From the NCBI RefSeq assembly GCF_002916655.1, contig NZ_PPSM01000025.1:62001-126000 (forward strand): 64,000 bases of DNA, read 5' to 3'. Numbering within the stretch: position 1 is the stretch's first letter; every line of letters starts with the position of its first letter. The notes beneath the pieces are model-generated. The model was not told where the DNA came from. It saw only the letters and a list, made by a program, of their open reading frames with translations, and did no database searches. The position numbers and the translations under genes were made by a program. The stretch is from Novosphingobium sp. HII-3 (GTDB lineage: Bacteria > Pseudomonadota > Alphaproteobacteria > Sphingomonadales > Sphingomonadaceae). This document shows, in pieces, positions 11,715-20,731 of the stretch.

Positions 11715-12728
11715 ATGACGCGCGAGGGTTCAACCGTTCTGGTCACGGGAGCGGCAGGCTTCATCGGAGCTGCCGTCGCCGAGGCGCTGATGACGCGCGG
11801 TCAACCCGTGGTCGGGATCGACAATCTCAACGATTACTATCCCGTTTCACTGAAGCAGGCCCGGCTTGAGCAGCTCTCCCGTCGGCACGGTGACCTCTTC
11901 CACTTTCTTCCGCTCGATTTCTCCGACATGGCTGCGCTTACCCGGGCCATGGCGCCCTTCTCCTTCCCCACGATCGTCCATCTCGGCGCTCAGGCGGGCG
12001 TGCGCTATTCGCTTGAGAACCCACACGCCTACGTAGCCTCCAACCTGGCGGGCCACGTCAACATGCTCGAGTTGGCCCGCGCTCGCGGGGTCGAGCACAT
12101 GGTCTATGCAAGTTCCAGTTCGGTCTACGGCGGCAATGCGAAGCTGCCCTTCGCGGTGGAAGACCGCGCTGACACGCCTGTCTCGCTTTACGCCGCCACC
12201 AAGAAGGCGGATGAACTTATGAGCGAGACTTACGCTCACCTGTTCCGCCTGCCGCTCACGGGCCTGCGCTTCTTCACCGTCTACGGCCCCTGGGGCCGGC
12301 CGGACATGGCCATGTGGAAGTTCGCCGAGCGGATCCTGACCGATCGTCCCATAGACGTGTACAACCACGGCGAGATGAGCCGCGACTTCACCTATATCGA
12401 CGACATCGTGGCCGGCGTCCTCGCCTGCCTCGACCGGCCGCCGCTTGACGATGGCAAGGAAAAGGCAGGCGGCAGCGTCAAGCCGCACGCGCTCTACAAC
12501 ATCGGCAATCACCGCTCCGAACACCTGCTGCGCCTGATCGAGGTGCTGGAGGACGCCTGCGGCCGCAAGGCCCAGCGCAATCTCCTGCCGATGCAGCCGG
12601 GTGACGTGCACGCCACATACGCGGACATCGCGGCACTGACGCGAGATACGGGCTACGCTCCCTCCACGCCCATCGAGACAGGCGTGCCGCGTTTCGTGGA
12701 CTGGTTCCGCAGTTACACGGGCCTCTGA
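11715..12728 (+). CDS. UDP-glucuronate 4-epimerase (NAD-dependent epimerase)
   Basis: Extended SDR of 337 residues that converts UDP-glucuronate to UDP-galacturonate. Diagnostic pieces are VTGAAGFIGAAVAEAL, IDNLNDYYPVSLKQARL (a strong marker of the bacterial UDP-GlcA 4-epimerase branch), HLGAQAGVRYS, catalytic SSSSVYG and YAATKK, and RFFTVYGPWGRPDMA. An ATG at 11703 is in frame, but GGAGG five bases before 11715 favours the later start. With ugd 106 bases downstream the pair makes UDP-glucuronate and epimerises it, giving uronic acid precursors for envelope glycans. Confidence 0.88.
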   Translation: MTREGSTVLVTGAAGFIGAAVAEALMTRGQPVVGIDNLNDYYPVSLKQARLEQLSRRHGDLFHFLPLDFSDMAALTRAMAPFSFPTIVHLGAQAGVRYSLENPHAYVASNLAGHVNMLELARARGVEHMVYASSSSVYGGNAKLPFAVEDRADTPVSLYAATKKADELMSETYAHLFRLPLTGLRFFTVYGPWGRPDMAMWKFAERILTDRPIDVYNHGEMSRDFTYIDDIVAGVLACLDRPPLDDGKEKAGGSVKPHALYNIGNHRSEHLLRLIEVLEDACGRKAQRNLLPMQPGDVHATYADIAALTRDTGYAPSTPIETGVPRFVDWFRSYTGL

Positions 12729-12834
12729 CGCGCATCACGCCAACATAGATGCTCCTGACGAAACCTCGCGGCGTCCTTTCCCTTCCTTCCCGCAGCCTCT
12801 AAGGCGCTCCTAATTTCCCTCCAAAGAGGTTCAC

Positions 12835-14145
12835 ATGAAGATTGCAATGGTGGGTTCCGGCTACGTCGGTCTGGTGTCCGGGGCTTGCTTCGCCGATTTC
12901 GGCCACGATGTCGTCTGCATCGACAAGGACCAGTCCAAGATCGATCGCCTGCATGACGGGATCATGCCAATCTACGAGCCGGGGCTCGACGCCCTTGTCG
13001 ACCGCAACGCGAAGGCCGGTCGCCTGTCGTTCACCACCCAACTGGCCGAGGGCATCCGCGATGCGAGCGCCATCTTCATCGCCGTCGGCACTCCCTCGCG
13101 GCGCGGGGATGGTCATGCGGATCTGTCGTTCGTCCATGCCGTTGCCCGTGAAATCGGCGAGAACCTGGCGAACGACGCCGTCGTCGTCACGAAATCGACC
13201 GTTCCGGTGGGCACCGGCGACAAGGTCGAACTGATCTTGGCGGAAAGCGGCACTCCGCACCGCGTGTCGGTCGTGTCGAACCCGGAATTCCTGCGCGAAG
13301 GCGCCGCCATCGGCGATTTCAAGCGGCCCGACCGCATCGTGATCGGCGCGGAGGACGATTTCGGTCGTGACGTGATGCGCCAGGTGTACCGACCGCTGTT
13401 CCTCAACGAGTCCCCAATCCTGTTCACCTCGCGCCGTTCGGCCGAGATCATCAAGTACGCCGCCAACGCCTTCCTCGCGACCAAGATCACCTTCATCAAC
13501 GAGATTTCCGATCTTTGCGAGAAGGTCGGGGGCGACGTGCAGGATGTGGCGCGCGGCATCGGGCTGGACGGGCGCATCGGCAAGAAGTTCCTGCACGCCG
13601 GTCCCGGCTACGGCGGCTCCTGCTTCCCCAAGGACACGCTCGCGCTCCTCAAGACGGCCGAAGACTACGAGAGCCCCCTGCGCATCGTGGAAGCCGTCTC
13701 GATGGTCAACGAAAGCCGCAAGCGCGCCATGGGCCGCAAGGTGGTGGAGGCCATGGGCGGGGCCGAAGCCGCACGCGGCAAGCGGGTGGCCATGCTCGGG
13801 CTGACCTTCAAACCGAACACCGACGACATGCGCGATTCACCGGCAATCGCGATAGCGCAGACCCTCCTCGACGCTGGAGCCAGCGTCGCCGCCTTCGATC
13901 CCGAGGGCATGGAGAGCGCCCGACCGCTGATGCCGGACGTGGAAATGGCGGGCGATCCCTACGCCGCCATCAACGGTGCGGATGCAGTCGTCATCGTAAC
14001 CGAATGGGACGCCTTCCGCGCCCTCGACATGGACCGGGTGAAGACGCTGGCCAAGGTGCCCGTCCTCGTCGACCTCAGGAACATCTACAAGCCGCAGGAG
14101 ATGCGCGAGGCGGGGTTCCACTACGTTTCGGTCGGCAGGCCCTGA
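12835..14145 (+). CDS. ugd: UDP-glucose 6-dehydrogenase
   Basis: Oxidises UDP-glucose to UDP-glucuronate with two NAD+. The 436-residue protein begins with the Rossmann loop GSGYVGLVSGACFADFGH, carries the catalytic-cysteine motif GGSCFPKDTLAL near residue 259, and has the C-terminal UDP-binding domain with LTFKPNTDDMRDSP near residue 322. AGAGG seven bases upstream supports the start. Together with the preceding epimerase and galE it forms a UDP-sugar supply group, in keeping with sphingomonads that make acidic polysaccharides and glucuronosyl sphingolipids. Confidence 0.96.
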   Translation: MKIAMVGSGYVGLVSGACFADFGHDVVCIDKDQSKIDRLHDGIMPIYEPGLDALVDRNAKAGRLSFTTQLAEGIRDASAIFIAVGTPSRRGDGHADLSFVHAVAREIGENLANDAVVVTKSTVPVGTGDKVELILAESGTPHRVSVVSNPEFLREGAAIGDFKRPDRIVIGAEDDFGRDVMRQVYRPLFLNESPILFTSRRSAEIIKYAANAFLATKITFINEISDLCEKVGGDVQDVARGIGLDGRIGKKFLHAGPGYGGSCFPKDTLALLKTAEDYESPLRIVEAVSMVNESRKRAMGRKVVEAMGGAEAARGKRVAMLGLTFKPNTDDMRDSPAIAIAQTLLDAGASVAAFDPEGMESARPLMPDVEMAGDPYAAINGADAVVIVTEWDAFRALDMDRVKTLAKVPVLVDLRNIYKPQEMREAGFHYVSVGRP

Positions 14146-14150
14146 TCCTC

Positions 14151-14187
14151 TGCCACGGGTCGCCGGCGTTGCCTGTAACCCGTGGCA
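14151..14187. terminator. inverted repeat between convergent genes
   Basis: Perfect 10-base arms TGCCACGGGT / ACCCGTGGCA with a 17-base loop lie just after ugd and before the end of the convergent SDR gene. There is no T-run, so termination strength is uncertain. Confidence 0.55.
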
Positions 14188-14230
14188 CCCCCAGCATCTG
14201 CAAGGAGGCCGGGCGGACCGGCTCCCGTCT

Positions 14231-15145
14231 TCAGGCGTTTTCGCGGATCATCGCGAAGCCATGCAAGAGATGGTCCAGTTGCCCGTCCGGCACCGGCGGG
14301 AAGGCCAGCGGCTTCCCGGCCTCGCGAATCGCGCCAATCTGCTCCGCAACGCCTTCGAGGCTCCAGTCCGTCCTGTAGACGCCGCTGTTCTCGGCCACCC
14401 AGGCGCGGGCGAGGCGCCCTCCCATGGCGATGTACATCTCGCCCGTGACTTCACAATCCTCATGGCACAGATAGCCCACCATGGGAGCCACCATCTCGGG
14501 CTCCATGGGGGGAAACTTGCTGGTGTCGATGCCGTCCGACATCCGCGTCACCGCCGCCGGCACGATGAGGTTGGAGCGCACGTTGGCATGCTGCCCCTCG
14601 ATGGCCGCTGTGTTCGACAATCCCATGAAGCCCGCCTTGCACATGGAATACGTGACATTGTCCGCCTTGCCGTAGAGCCCGTTGATCGAACTGGTCAGCA
14701 CGATGCGGCCATAGCGTTGCGCCATCATGTGCGGGAACGCCTCCCGCACGACGTGGTAAGCGCCTTTCAGGTGGACATCGAGGACGGCGGTGAAGTCGTC
14801 GTAGGGAAGGCTTGAAAGCGAGCCTCGCCGGACGTTCCCGGCCGAGTGGATCAGGATGTCGATGCGGCCGAAAGCCTCCAGCGCGGCATCGATGATGGCC
14901 TTGCCGCCCTCCTGCGTTGCGACCGTGTCGACATTCGCGACAGCCTCGCCGCCAAGAGCCCGTATCTCGGCCGCCAGCACCTCGGCTGGGCCTTCCCCGG
15001 TCGCATCGCCCGCCATGGACAGACCGGGGTCGTTGACGACGATCCGGCAGCCGCGGCTCGCCAGCAGCAGGGCATGAGCCCGTCCAAGCCCGCGTCCGCC
15101 GCCGGTGATCACCGCAACGCGGTTGTCGAAACGCAGGTCGTTCAT
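14231..15145 (-). CDS. SDR oxidoreductase, HSD17B4-like 3-hydroxyacyl-CoA dehydrogenase type
   Basis: Classical short-chain dehydrogenase with an extended C-terminus, 304 residues. Seen: NAD(P) loop GGGRGLGRAHALLLASRG, VNDPG after strand two, the Ser in TSSINGLYG and YSMCK carrying the catalytic Tyr/Lys. The VVNDPG pattern and the post-catalytic extension resemble the N-terminal dehydrogenase domain of peroxisomal multifunctional enzyme 2 (HSD17B4). That suggests oxidation of a 3-hydroxyacyl-CoA. It is the last gene of the leftward acyl-CoA module starting with the synthetase at 19.4 kb and lies 67 bases after the CoA-transferase gene. Confidence 0.85.
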   Translation of the reverse strand: MNDLRFDNRVAVITGGGRGLGRAHALLLASRGCRIVVNDPGLSMAGDATGEGPAEVLAAEIRALGGEAVANVDTVATQEGGKAIIDAALEAFGRIDILIHSAGNVRRGSLSSLPYDDFTAVLDVHLKGAYHVVREAFPHMMAQRYGRIVLTSSINGLYGKADNVTYSMCKAGFMGLSNTAAIEGQHANVRSNLIVPAAVTRMSDGIDTSKFPPMEPEMVAPMVGYLCHEDCEVTGEMYIAMGGRLARAWVAENSGVYRTDWSLEGVAEQIGAIREAGKPLAFPPVPDGQLDHLLHGFAMIRENA

Positions 15146-15212
15146 AGCGCTCTCTCTTCCCGTCTAGCAAGCTCTGCCTGGCATGGGTTCCCGTGTTAGC
15201 GCACCCTCCTGT

Positions 15213-16427
15213 TCAGGCAACGACCCCCTGAGCCTTCAGGTACGCGATCCGCTCGGGCGATAGATCGAGCACCTCGGAAAGGATCGCTTCGGTGTGCTGG
15301 CCAAGCACGGGCGGCGCTTCGGGAATGGGTTGCTCGGTGTCCGTGAAGCGGATCGATCGGTTGACGATGGGAATTGTCCCAAGGCTCGCGTGCTGGGCTT
15401 CGACGACCATGTTGCGCGCCTTCGCCTGCGGGTGCGAAAGCGCATCGGTGACGCCGAGGATCGGCGCATGCGGCACTTCGTGCCGGGTGAAGATGGCGAC
15501 AAGCTCGTCGACGCTGTGGCGGCAGGTGAACGCCGATACGAGGGCGTTGACCTCTTCGCGCGCGTCACGCCGCTTCTCGAGCGTATCGTACCGCGGGTCC
15601 TCGCACAACTCGCCCCTGCCGATCGACTGGCAGACGCGGCCCCAGAAGCTCGGCGTCAGGCACGCGACGACGATGGAACCGTCGCGGGCCGGGAAGATGC
15701 CGTAGGGCACCAGGTTGGGATGCTGTGAGCCCACCCGCTCCGGGTCCGTGCCGTTGAAGAAGGCCAGTTGCGCGATGTAGCCGAGCATCCCCATAAGGCC
15801 GTCAAGCAGGCTGATGTCGATATGGCGACCGCGCCCCGTCCGCTCCCGCTCATAAAGCGCCGAGAGGATGCCGATCGGGCCATTGATCCCCCCCACCAGA
15901 TCGCCAAGCGGTATACCCAGCTTGGTGGGCAGCCCGTCGCGCTCCCCGTTCATCGACAGCGCCCCCGACATCGCCTGGAGCACGATGTCGAAGCTCGGCC
16001 GATCCCGCAACGGGCCGGTCTGGCCGTAGCCGGAGATCGAGCAGTAGATCAGCCGCGGGTTTATCGCGCGCATCTCCTCCCAGCCCAGCCCCAGCCGGTC
16101 CATCACGCCGGGCCTGTAATTCTCCACCAGCACATCGCAGCGCGCGGCGAGGTCGCGCACGAGGCCCAGGCCTTCTTCGCTCTTCAGATCGACGACGATC
16201 GACTTCTTGCCGCGATTCACGGCCAGGTAATAGTGGCTTTCTCCGTCCCGGATCGGCGGGAAGGTGCGCGTTTCATCGCCCGTTCCGGGCGGCTCGATCT
16301 TGAACACCTCGGCGCCAAGATCGGCGAGCGCCAGACTGGCCGCCGGACCGGCAAGAACGCGGGTGAAGTCGATGACCCGCACACCGGACAGGGGCCCCTT
16401 CCAGGGCGCTTCATCGCCCGTCGTCAT
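15213..16427 (-). CDS. CaiB/BaiF family (class III) CoA-transferase
   Basis: Transfers CoA between acyl donors and a carboxylic acid, or racemises acyl-CoA (AMACR-type members). The 404-residue protein starts at the ATG of MTTGDEAPWKG, preceded by GGAGGT with five-base spacing; the eight extra upstream codons are dismissed. Family features are VIDFTRVLAGPAASLALADLG at the N-terminus, VNRGKKSIVVDLKS, and the segment HIDISLLDGL, which holds the conserved aspartate that forms the acyl-enzyme anhydride. Its context beside an acyl-CoA synthetase, dehydratase and SDR points to catabolism of a branched or alicyclic acid; the substrate is unknown. Confidence 0.92.
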   Translation of the reverse strand: MTTGDEAPWKGPLSGVRVIDFTRVLAGPAASLALADLGAEVFKIEPPGTGDETRTFPPIRDGESHYYLAVNRGKKSIVVDLKSEEGLGLVRDLAARCDVLVENYRPGVMDRLGLGWEEMRAINPRLIYCSISGYGQTGPLRDRPSFDIVLQAMSGALSMNGERDGLPTKLGIPLGDLVGGINGPIGILSALYERERTGRGRHIDISLLDGLMGMLGYIAQLAFFNGTDPERVGSQHPNLVPYGIFPARDGSIVVACLTPSFWGRVCQSIGRGELCEDPRYDTLEKRRDAREEVNALVSAFTCRHSVDELVAIFTRHEVPHAPILGVTDALSHPQAKARNMVVEAQHASLGTIPIVNRSIRFTDTEQPIPEAPPVLGQHTEAILSEVLDLSPERIAYLKAQGVVA

Positions 16428-16599
16428 GCGCGACCTCCGCGTGAGAAGCACGGCGCCGGTAGCATCGCGGCCCTTGGAAAGGCGGGCTTGCCTTCCGTAA
16501 TCATATCCAAGATCTCTCCTGCCGGTGGCGCATCCTTTCGCCCCGCGGGCTTTCCGCCGCCAAGCTTATGCCCGGCGGCGGTGGAGATCACCCTTTCGC

Positions 16600-17742
16600 T
16601 TACGCGCGGCTCGGCAATTCCGCCACGGCGGTGCCGAAGGCGGAGAGTTCGCCGCGGTGAGTCGTCGCCTTCTGCGCGACTTCCACGTACTTCTTGCCGT
16701 TTTCTTCGAACTTGCGGGTCACCTCACCGGTGATGATGATCGCGTCACCATCCGGGTTGTGGCGGCGGATCTGGCAATTCGACTTGTGCAGGAAGCCGTC
16801 GTCGCCGATCCAGTTGGTCATGTGGTGCGTCAGCCACGAGCAGCGCTCCGGGCCGTAGTCGTAAGCGCCCGGAGCGCCGACTTCGAGAGCGAAGGCCTCG
16901 TCCCAGTGCACGCGCTCGGGACAGTCCGGCACGTTGAAGCGGTTGCGGATGCCAAGGCCCGGGTGCGCCTTCTGCATCTTGTAGGCCAGCTTGTTGGCGC
17001 GGATGTAAAGACCGCCCCACCCTTGCGCATAGCAGATGAAGCCGGTGACGGTCATCGGGCCCTTCATCATCGGCGGCAACTTGTCGCCGACATTCACGTC
17101 CTCGAAGTAGCGCGGAGTGGCGCCCCGAATCTCTTCGCGGTCATAGATGTCGTAGAACTCGTCGAGCTGCTCCTGCGTGAAGGGCTCAACACGGCCGCGG
17201 GCTTCGGTGTACTTGGTGCCGCGCTCGCGCGCCTCGTCGCGGTCGGTGCGGAACACCCAGCTGTCGGCGCCGGCAACGTGGTCGCCGTGCTGATTGTAGA
17301 AGTCGACGTGATAGATCTGCTGGAAGGAGCGGCCGGCGAACTTGGTCTGGTGCTCGACCAAGTCCTTCAGATAGGCCTCGGCCTTGATGGTGTCGTTGCG
17401 CAGCACCGGCTTGTGCCAGGTCCAGTCGGCCCCTGCCCACATGGCGTGAACGCCCGAAAGACCGCCGCAGTAGCCCGAGATGATGCGGCTCGTGGTGAAC
17501 AGGAACGAAGGCAGCGCGACAATCGAGCCGTACTTCGTCTTGGCCGCGTATTCAGGGTCGCACCAGAGCGGATTGTCGTCGCCGATGCCATGCGCGTAAT
17601 GGCGGATCGCGTCGCGGCTGGCTTCGTAGTTCCAGGGCTCGACGGTGTTCTCGATCTTGACGCCGATGCGCTGGCGCAGATCGTCGAGACCTTCCTCCGT
17701 GATCTTGGGGAACTTGTTCTTCGGTTCAGCTGTGGTGGCCAT
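16600..17742 (-). CDS. FAS1-like dehydratase / MaoC-fold acyl dehydratase, double hotdog
   Basis: 380-residue hydratase-type protein. The N-terminal half, with EPWNYEASRDAIRHYAHGIGDDNPLW near residue 35, matches the FAS1-like (MaoC N-terminal) dehydratase domain, and the C-terminal half from about residue 215 (ATPRYFEDVNVGDKLPP) is a second hotdog domain. Such proteins hydrate enoyl-CoA thioesters in beta-oxidation of large substrates such as steroid side chains. The substrate here is not readable. It lies 32 bases downstream of the acyl-CoA synthetase and 172 bases before the CoA-transferase on the same strand. Confidence 0.85.
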   Translation of the reverse strand: MATTAEPKNKFPKITEEGLDDLRQRIGVKIENTVEPWNYEASRDAIRHYAHGIGDDNPLWCDPEYAAKTKYGSIVALPSFLFTTSRIISGYCGGLSGVHAMWAGADWTWHKPVLRNDTIKAEAYLKDLVEHQTKFAGRSFQQIYHVDFYNQHGDHVAGADSWVFRTDRDEARERGTKYTEARGRVEPFTQEQLDEFYDIYDREEIRGATPRYFEDVNVGDKLPPMMKGPMTVTGFICYAQGWGGLYIRANKLAYKMQKAHPGLGIRNRFNVPDCPERVHWDEAFALEVGAPGAYDYGPERCSWLTHHMTNWIGDDGFLHKSNCQIRRHNPDGDAIIITGEVTRKFEENGKKYVEVAQKATTHRGELSAFGTAVAELPSRA

Positions 17743-17774
17743 TTTCTCGTACTCTCCTGGATCTCGAGTTATGT

Positions 17775-19364
17775 TCAGCTGACGACTTCGGCGGCTTTCG
17801 CGGCCTCGCGGTCCCGCAGCATCTTGCGGTGGACCTTGCCGGCAGGGTTCTTGGGGAGTTCGTCGACGAATTCGACGAGGCGCGGGAATTCGTGCTGGGC
17901 CAGGCGCTCGCGGGTGAAGTCCTGAAGCTCACGGACGAAGGCGTCGTCGCCGGGGCGATTGGCGACCACGAAGGCCTTGACCACCTGCCCGCGCTTCTCG
18001 TCCGGCACGCCGATCACTCCGCATTCCATCACATTGTCGTGACGGAGCATCGTGTTCTCGATCTCGACGGCGCTCATCGTCCAACCCGCTGAGATGATGA
18101 CGTCGTCCGCACGGCCGCAGTGATAGAAATACCCGTCTTCGTCCGTCTTCGCGCGGTCCTTGGTGGTCATCCACCCGCCGCCGCGCCACAGCATCAGTTC
18201 GCCGATCTCGCCCGGATCGCACACCGAGCCGTCAGGGCGCTGCACTTCGAGCTTCTGCCCCGGAACGGCCTTTCCGAGTGATCCCGGCTTGACGGTAAAG
18301 TCCTGCGCGCCGGGATAATTGACCAGCACCACGCCGATCTCGGTCGTCCCGTACATGGAGCAGGCGGGAACCTTGAACCACTGGTCGATCCACTCCAGCG
18401 TGGCCGGGTCGATAGGTTCGCCGGTGAAGGACAGCTTGTTGAAGCGGAAAGTGAAATCCGCAGCCTTTCCGCTGTTCTTCATCATGCGGTAATGGGTTGC
18501 AGCCGCCGACATGTTGGTGATGCCGAAGTCATCCAGCGCCTTCATCAGGCGCACCGGATCGAAGCGTCCCGCGAAGGTGCCCGTGGTCACGCCCATCGCC
18601 AACGGCGCCAGCGTGCCATGCCAGAGGCCATGCCCCCAGGCCGGGCTCGACGGGCAGAAGAACTCATCCCCGGGACGGATGCCGGTGCCGTAGAGTGCCG
18701 CGAACATCAGCGTCACCAGCGTGCGATGCGAGTGCTTCACCGCTTCGGGCAGCTCGCGCGTGGTGCCGCTGGTGTACTGGAACACCGCCATGTCGTTGGC
18801 ACGGGTTCTGGGCGTGTACGTGGTCGGCAGTTCGGCGATGGACGCAAGGAACGCATCGTCGGCGACGATCACGCGGGGCTTGCCGTCAACCGCGACGGAG
18901 CGCGCCAGTTCGGCCTTTTCGGCATTGGTGATCAGGATCGAAGGCTCGCAGTCCCCCACCCGAAGGCGCAGCGCATCGGGCCCGAAGAGCGTGAACAGCG
19001 GGACGGAGATCGCGCCGGTCTGCATCGCGCCGAAAAGGCAGACATAGAACGGCAGCGAGGGCTCCAGCATGAAGGCGATGCGCTCCCCGGGCTGGATGCC
19101 TTCGCGGTCAAGCCAGTGCGCGAACTGCGCAGCACCGGCGGAGATCGTGTCGAAGCTCAACACCTCGTCCACACCATCGGCATGGGCGATCCGGACGGCG
19201 GCGCGGCCTCTGCCATCGGCATGGCGGGTGACGCATTCGTGAGCGATATTAAGGTGCTCGCGGTCGCCGTCGAAGAGTTGCCACAGCGCTGCAGATGAGG
19301 CGTGCGCCTGTGCGTCCGCATAACGCGTGTAGTCGGTCAGCCCTGAAATCACCTTGGCCATCAA
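17775..19364 (-). CDS. AMP-dependent acyl-CoA synthetase
   Basis: ANL-superfamily ligase (529 residues) activating a carboxylic acid through an acyl-adenylate to its CoA thioester. Motifs: a variant phosphate loop QYTSGTTRELPEAVKHSH near residue 192 in place of the usual TSGTTGxPKG; the adenylate motif YGTTEIG near 339; HCGRADDVIISAGW with the hinge near 420; and PKNPAGKVHRKML with the catalytic Lys near 511. The start may be the first or second of two adjacent Met codons. It is the first gene of the leftward module and diverges from the IclR regulator, which is the likely controller. Confidence 0.9.
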   Translation of the reverse strand: MMAKVISGLTDYTRYADAQAHASSAALWQLFDGDREHLNIAHECVTRHADGRGRAAVRIAHADGVDEVLSFDTISAGAAQFAHWLDREGIQPGERIAFMLEPSLPFYVCLFGAMQTGAISVPLFTLFGPDALRLRVGDCEPSILITNAEKAELARSVAVDGKPRVIVADDAFLASIAELPTTYTPRTRANDMAVFQYTSGTTRELPEAVKHSHRTLVTLMFAALYGTGIRPGDEFFCPSSPAWGHGLWHGTLAPLAMGVTTGTFAGRFDPVRLMKALDDFGITNMSAAATHYRMMKNSGKAADFTFRFNKLSFTGEPIDPATLEWIDQWFKVPACSMYGTTEIGVVLVNYPGAQDFTVKPGSLGKAVPGQKLEVQRPDGSVCDPGEIGELMLWRGGGWMTTKDRAKTDEDGYFYHCGRADDVIISAGWTMSAVEIENTMLRHDNVMECGVIGVPDEKRGQVVKAFVVANRPGDDAFVRELQDFTRERLAQHEFPRLVEFVDELPKNPAGKVHRKMLRDREAAKAAEVVS

Positions 19365-19463
19365 CCGTCCCGTTCCCTCCCGCTCGATTCGTAGACGCGG
19401 GGCTGTTCTTGTGTTCAGCCGCTTCCTGACATGGCGCCCTCCTTCTTGTAAATATTGAATGAT

Positions 19464-19479
19464 GTTCTATATATTGAAC
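19464..19479. promoter_or_regulatory. candidate IclR-family operator
   Basis: GTTCTATATATTGAAC is a near-perfect 16-base palindrome (GTTC-N8-GAAC). It lies between the divergent acyl-CoA synthetase and iclR genes and ends one base before the iclR ATG. It is flanked by the direct repeats TATTGAATGATG (19453-19464) and TATTGAACGATG (19472-19483). The A+T-rich patch stands out from its surroundings. Confidence 0.6.
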
Positions 19480-19480
19480 G

Positions 19481-20245
19481 ATGAACAAAGACACTCTTCC
19501 CCCAGCGAGTAAGGCCCCGGCCATCGCCCGGGCGGCGGCCATCCTCCGGCTTCTGGGAAAGCGGGGATCGCCCATGGGGGTGCAGGCCATTGCGCGCGAA
19601 CTGGGGCTTGTCCCCAGCACCTGCCTCTATGTGCTGCGCGCGCTCGTGGCCGAGGAATTCGTGGCTTTTGACCCGGATACGAAGCGGTATGCGCTGGATG
19701 CCGGGGTGCTTACCCTGGCGCGGGCGTGGCTGCGGCGAGACCGCTTCAATGACCTCGCGCAGCCCGCGCTCGATCGTCTCGCCCGCGAATTCGGCACAAC
19801 GACCCTCGGGGTGCAGGTGTTCGGGCTCGATCACATCATCGTGACGGCGATGTCGCAGTCAGGGCAGAACTTCCAGCTTTCCACACAGGTGGGGAGCCGG
19901 TTTCCCGCACTCGTATCGGCCACCGGGCGCTGCATCGCCGCCTTCGGTGGATACGCGCCGGCCGACCTGAAGTCCCGTTTCGACCAGCTGAGGTGGGACG
20001 AGCCTCCTGCATGGGAGGACTGGCTGGCGCAGATCGAGGACGCGCGGCAAAGTGGGGTCGCGGTTGACGCCGGGAACTACCTTTCCGGCGTCACCGTCAT
20101 CGCGGCGCCTGTATGGAAGGGCGGTCGCCCCAGCCATGCGCTGGTCATGATCGGCATCGGCGCGGCGCTGCGCTGCGAACTGCCGCGCCTGAAGGAAGCC
20201 TTGAAGGGGGCCTCCCGGTCTCTCAGCGAACAAATGGAAGAGTGA
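19481..20245 (+). CDS. IclR family transcriptional regulator
   Basis: 254-residue regulator with an N-terminal winged helix (APAIARAAAILRLLG through the recognition helix GVQAIARELGLVPSTCLYVLRAL, residues about 10-60) and the C-terminal IclR effector domain. Homology begins only ten residues after the first Met, so the start is firm, yet no Shine-Dalgarno sequence precedes it: the bases before the ATG are the palindromic operator. The transcript may be leaderless, with binding at the operator shutting off its own start. It diverges from the acyl-CoA synthetase operon and probably controls it in response to an aromatic or acyl effector. Confidence 0.92.
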   Translation: MNKDTLPPASKAPAIARAAAILRLLGKRGSPMGVQAIARELGLVPSTCLYVLRALVAEEFVAFDPDTKRYALDAGVLTLARAWLRRDRFNDLAQPALDRLAREFGTTTLGVQVFGLDHIIVTAMSQSGQNFQLSTQVGSRFPALVSATGRCIAAFGGYAPADLKSRFDQLRWDEPPAWEDWLAQIEDARQSGVAVDAGNYLSGVTVIAAPVWKGGRPSHALVMIGIGAALRCELPRLKEALKGASRSLSEQMEE

Positions 20246-20247
20246 AC

Positions 20248-20271
20248 GGCCGGAGCGAGGCGCCTCCGGCC
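20248..20271. terminator. hairpin between convergent iclR and maoC
   Basis: Perfect 8-base arms GGCCGGAG / CTCCGGCC around an 8-base loop, positioned between two convergent stops. A short T-rich tail follows on the right. Confidence 0.55.
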
Positions 20272-20277
20272 ATTCCT

Positions 20278-20730
20278 TCAGGCAGGCTTCCTGCGCAACA
20301 GAGTGGTTCGTAGCATCGACAGCGCGACTTCGCCGCGCTGGTTCGTCAGCTCGTGCCGGAACACCACGATGCCTTGCTGCGGGCGGGACTTGCTTTCACG
20401 CGTCTCCACCACTTCAGTCGAGCAGGTCAGAGTATCGCCGATGAACGTCGGCTTGGGCGTCACTACCTTGTCGAAGCCAAGATTCGCGACCAGCGTACCG
20501 ACCGTGGTGTCCGCGATGGAGAGGCCGACAGCCAGGCTGAAGGTGAAGGTGGAGTTCACCAGGATCTGCCCGAATTCGCTGGCCTTTGCCGTCTCTGCGT
20601 CGAGGTGCAGCGGCTGCATGTTGTGCGTCATCGCCGAAAACAGGAGATTGTCCGTCTCGGTCACGGTGCGGCTCGGCTGGTGAGTTATGCGATCACCAAC
20701 CTGCCATTCGTCGAAAAAGCGCCCGGGCAT
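20278..20730 (-). CDS. MaoC family acyl dehydratase
   Basis: 150-residue single-hotdog enoyl-CoA hydratase. It starts at MPGRFFDEWQVGD, with GAGGAG upstream inside the end of the preceding gene; the longer in-frame reading has no homology. The hydratase-2 pattern is visible in TVTETDNLLFSAMTHNMQPLHLDAETAK (catalytic Asp/His region modified) and ILVNSTFTFSLAVGLSI. The ATG comes one base after the stop of the biotin carboxylase gene, so translation is coupled. It would hydrate the unsaturated acyl-CoA produced by the carboxylase, as in leucine or acyclic isoprenoid degradation. Confidence 0.9.
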   Translation of the reverse strand: MPGRFFDEWQVGDRITHQPSRTVTETDNLLFSAMTHNMQPLHLDAETAKASEFGQILVNSTFTFSLAVGLSIADTTVGTLVANLGFDKVVTPKPTFIGDTLTCSTEVVETRESKSRPQQGIVVFRHELTNQRGEVALSMLRTTLLRRKPA

Positions 20731-20731
20731 C

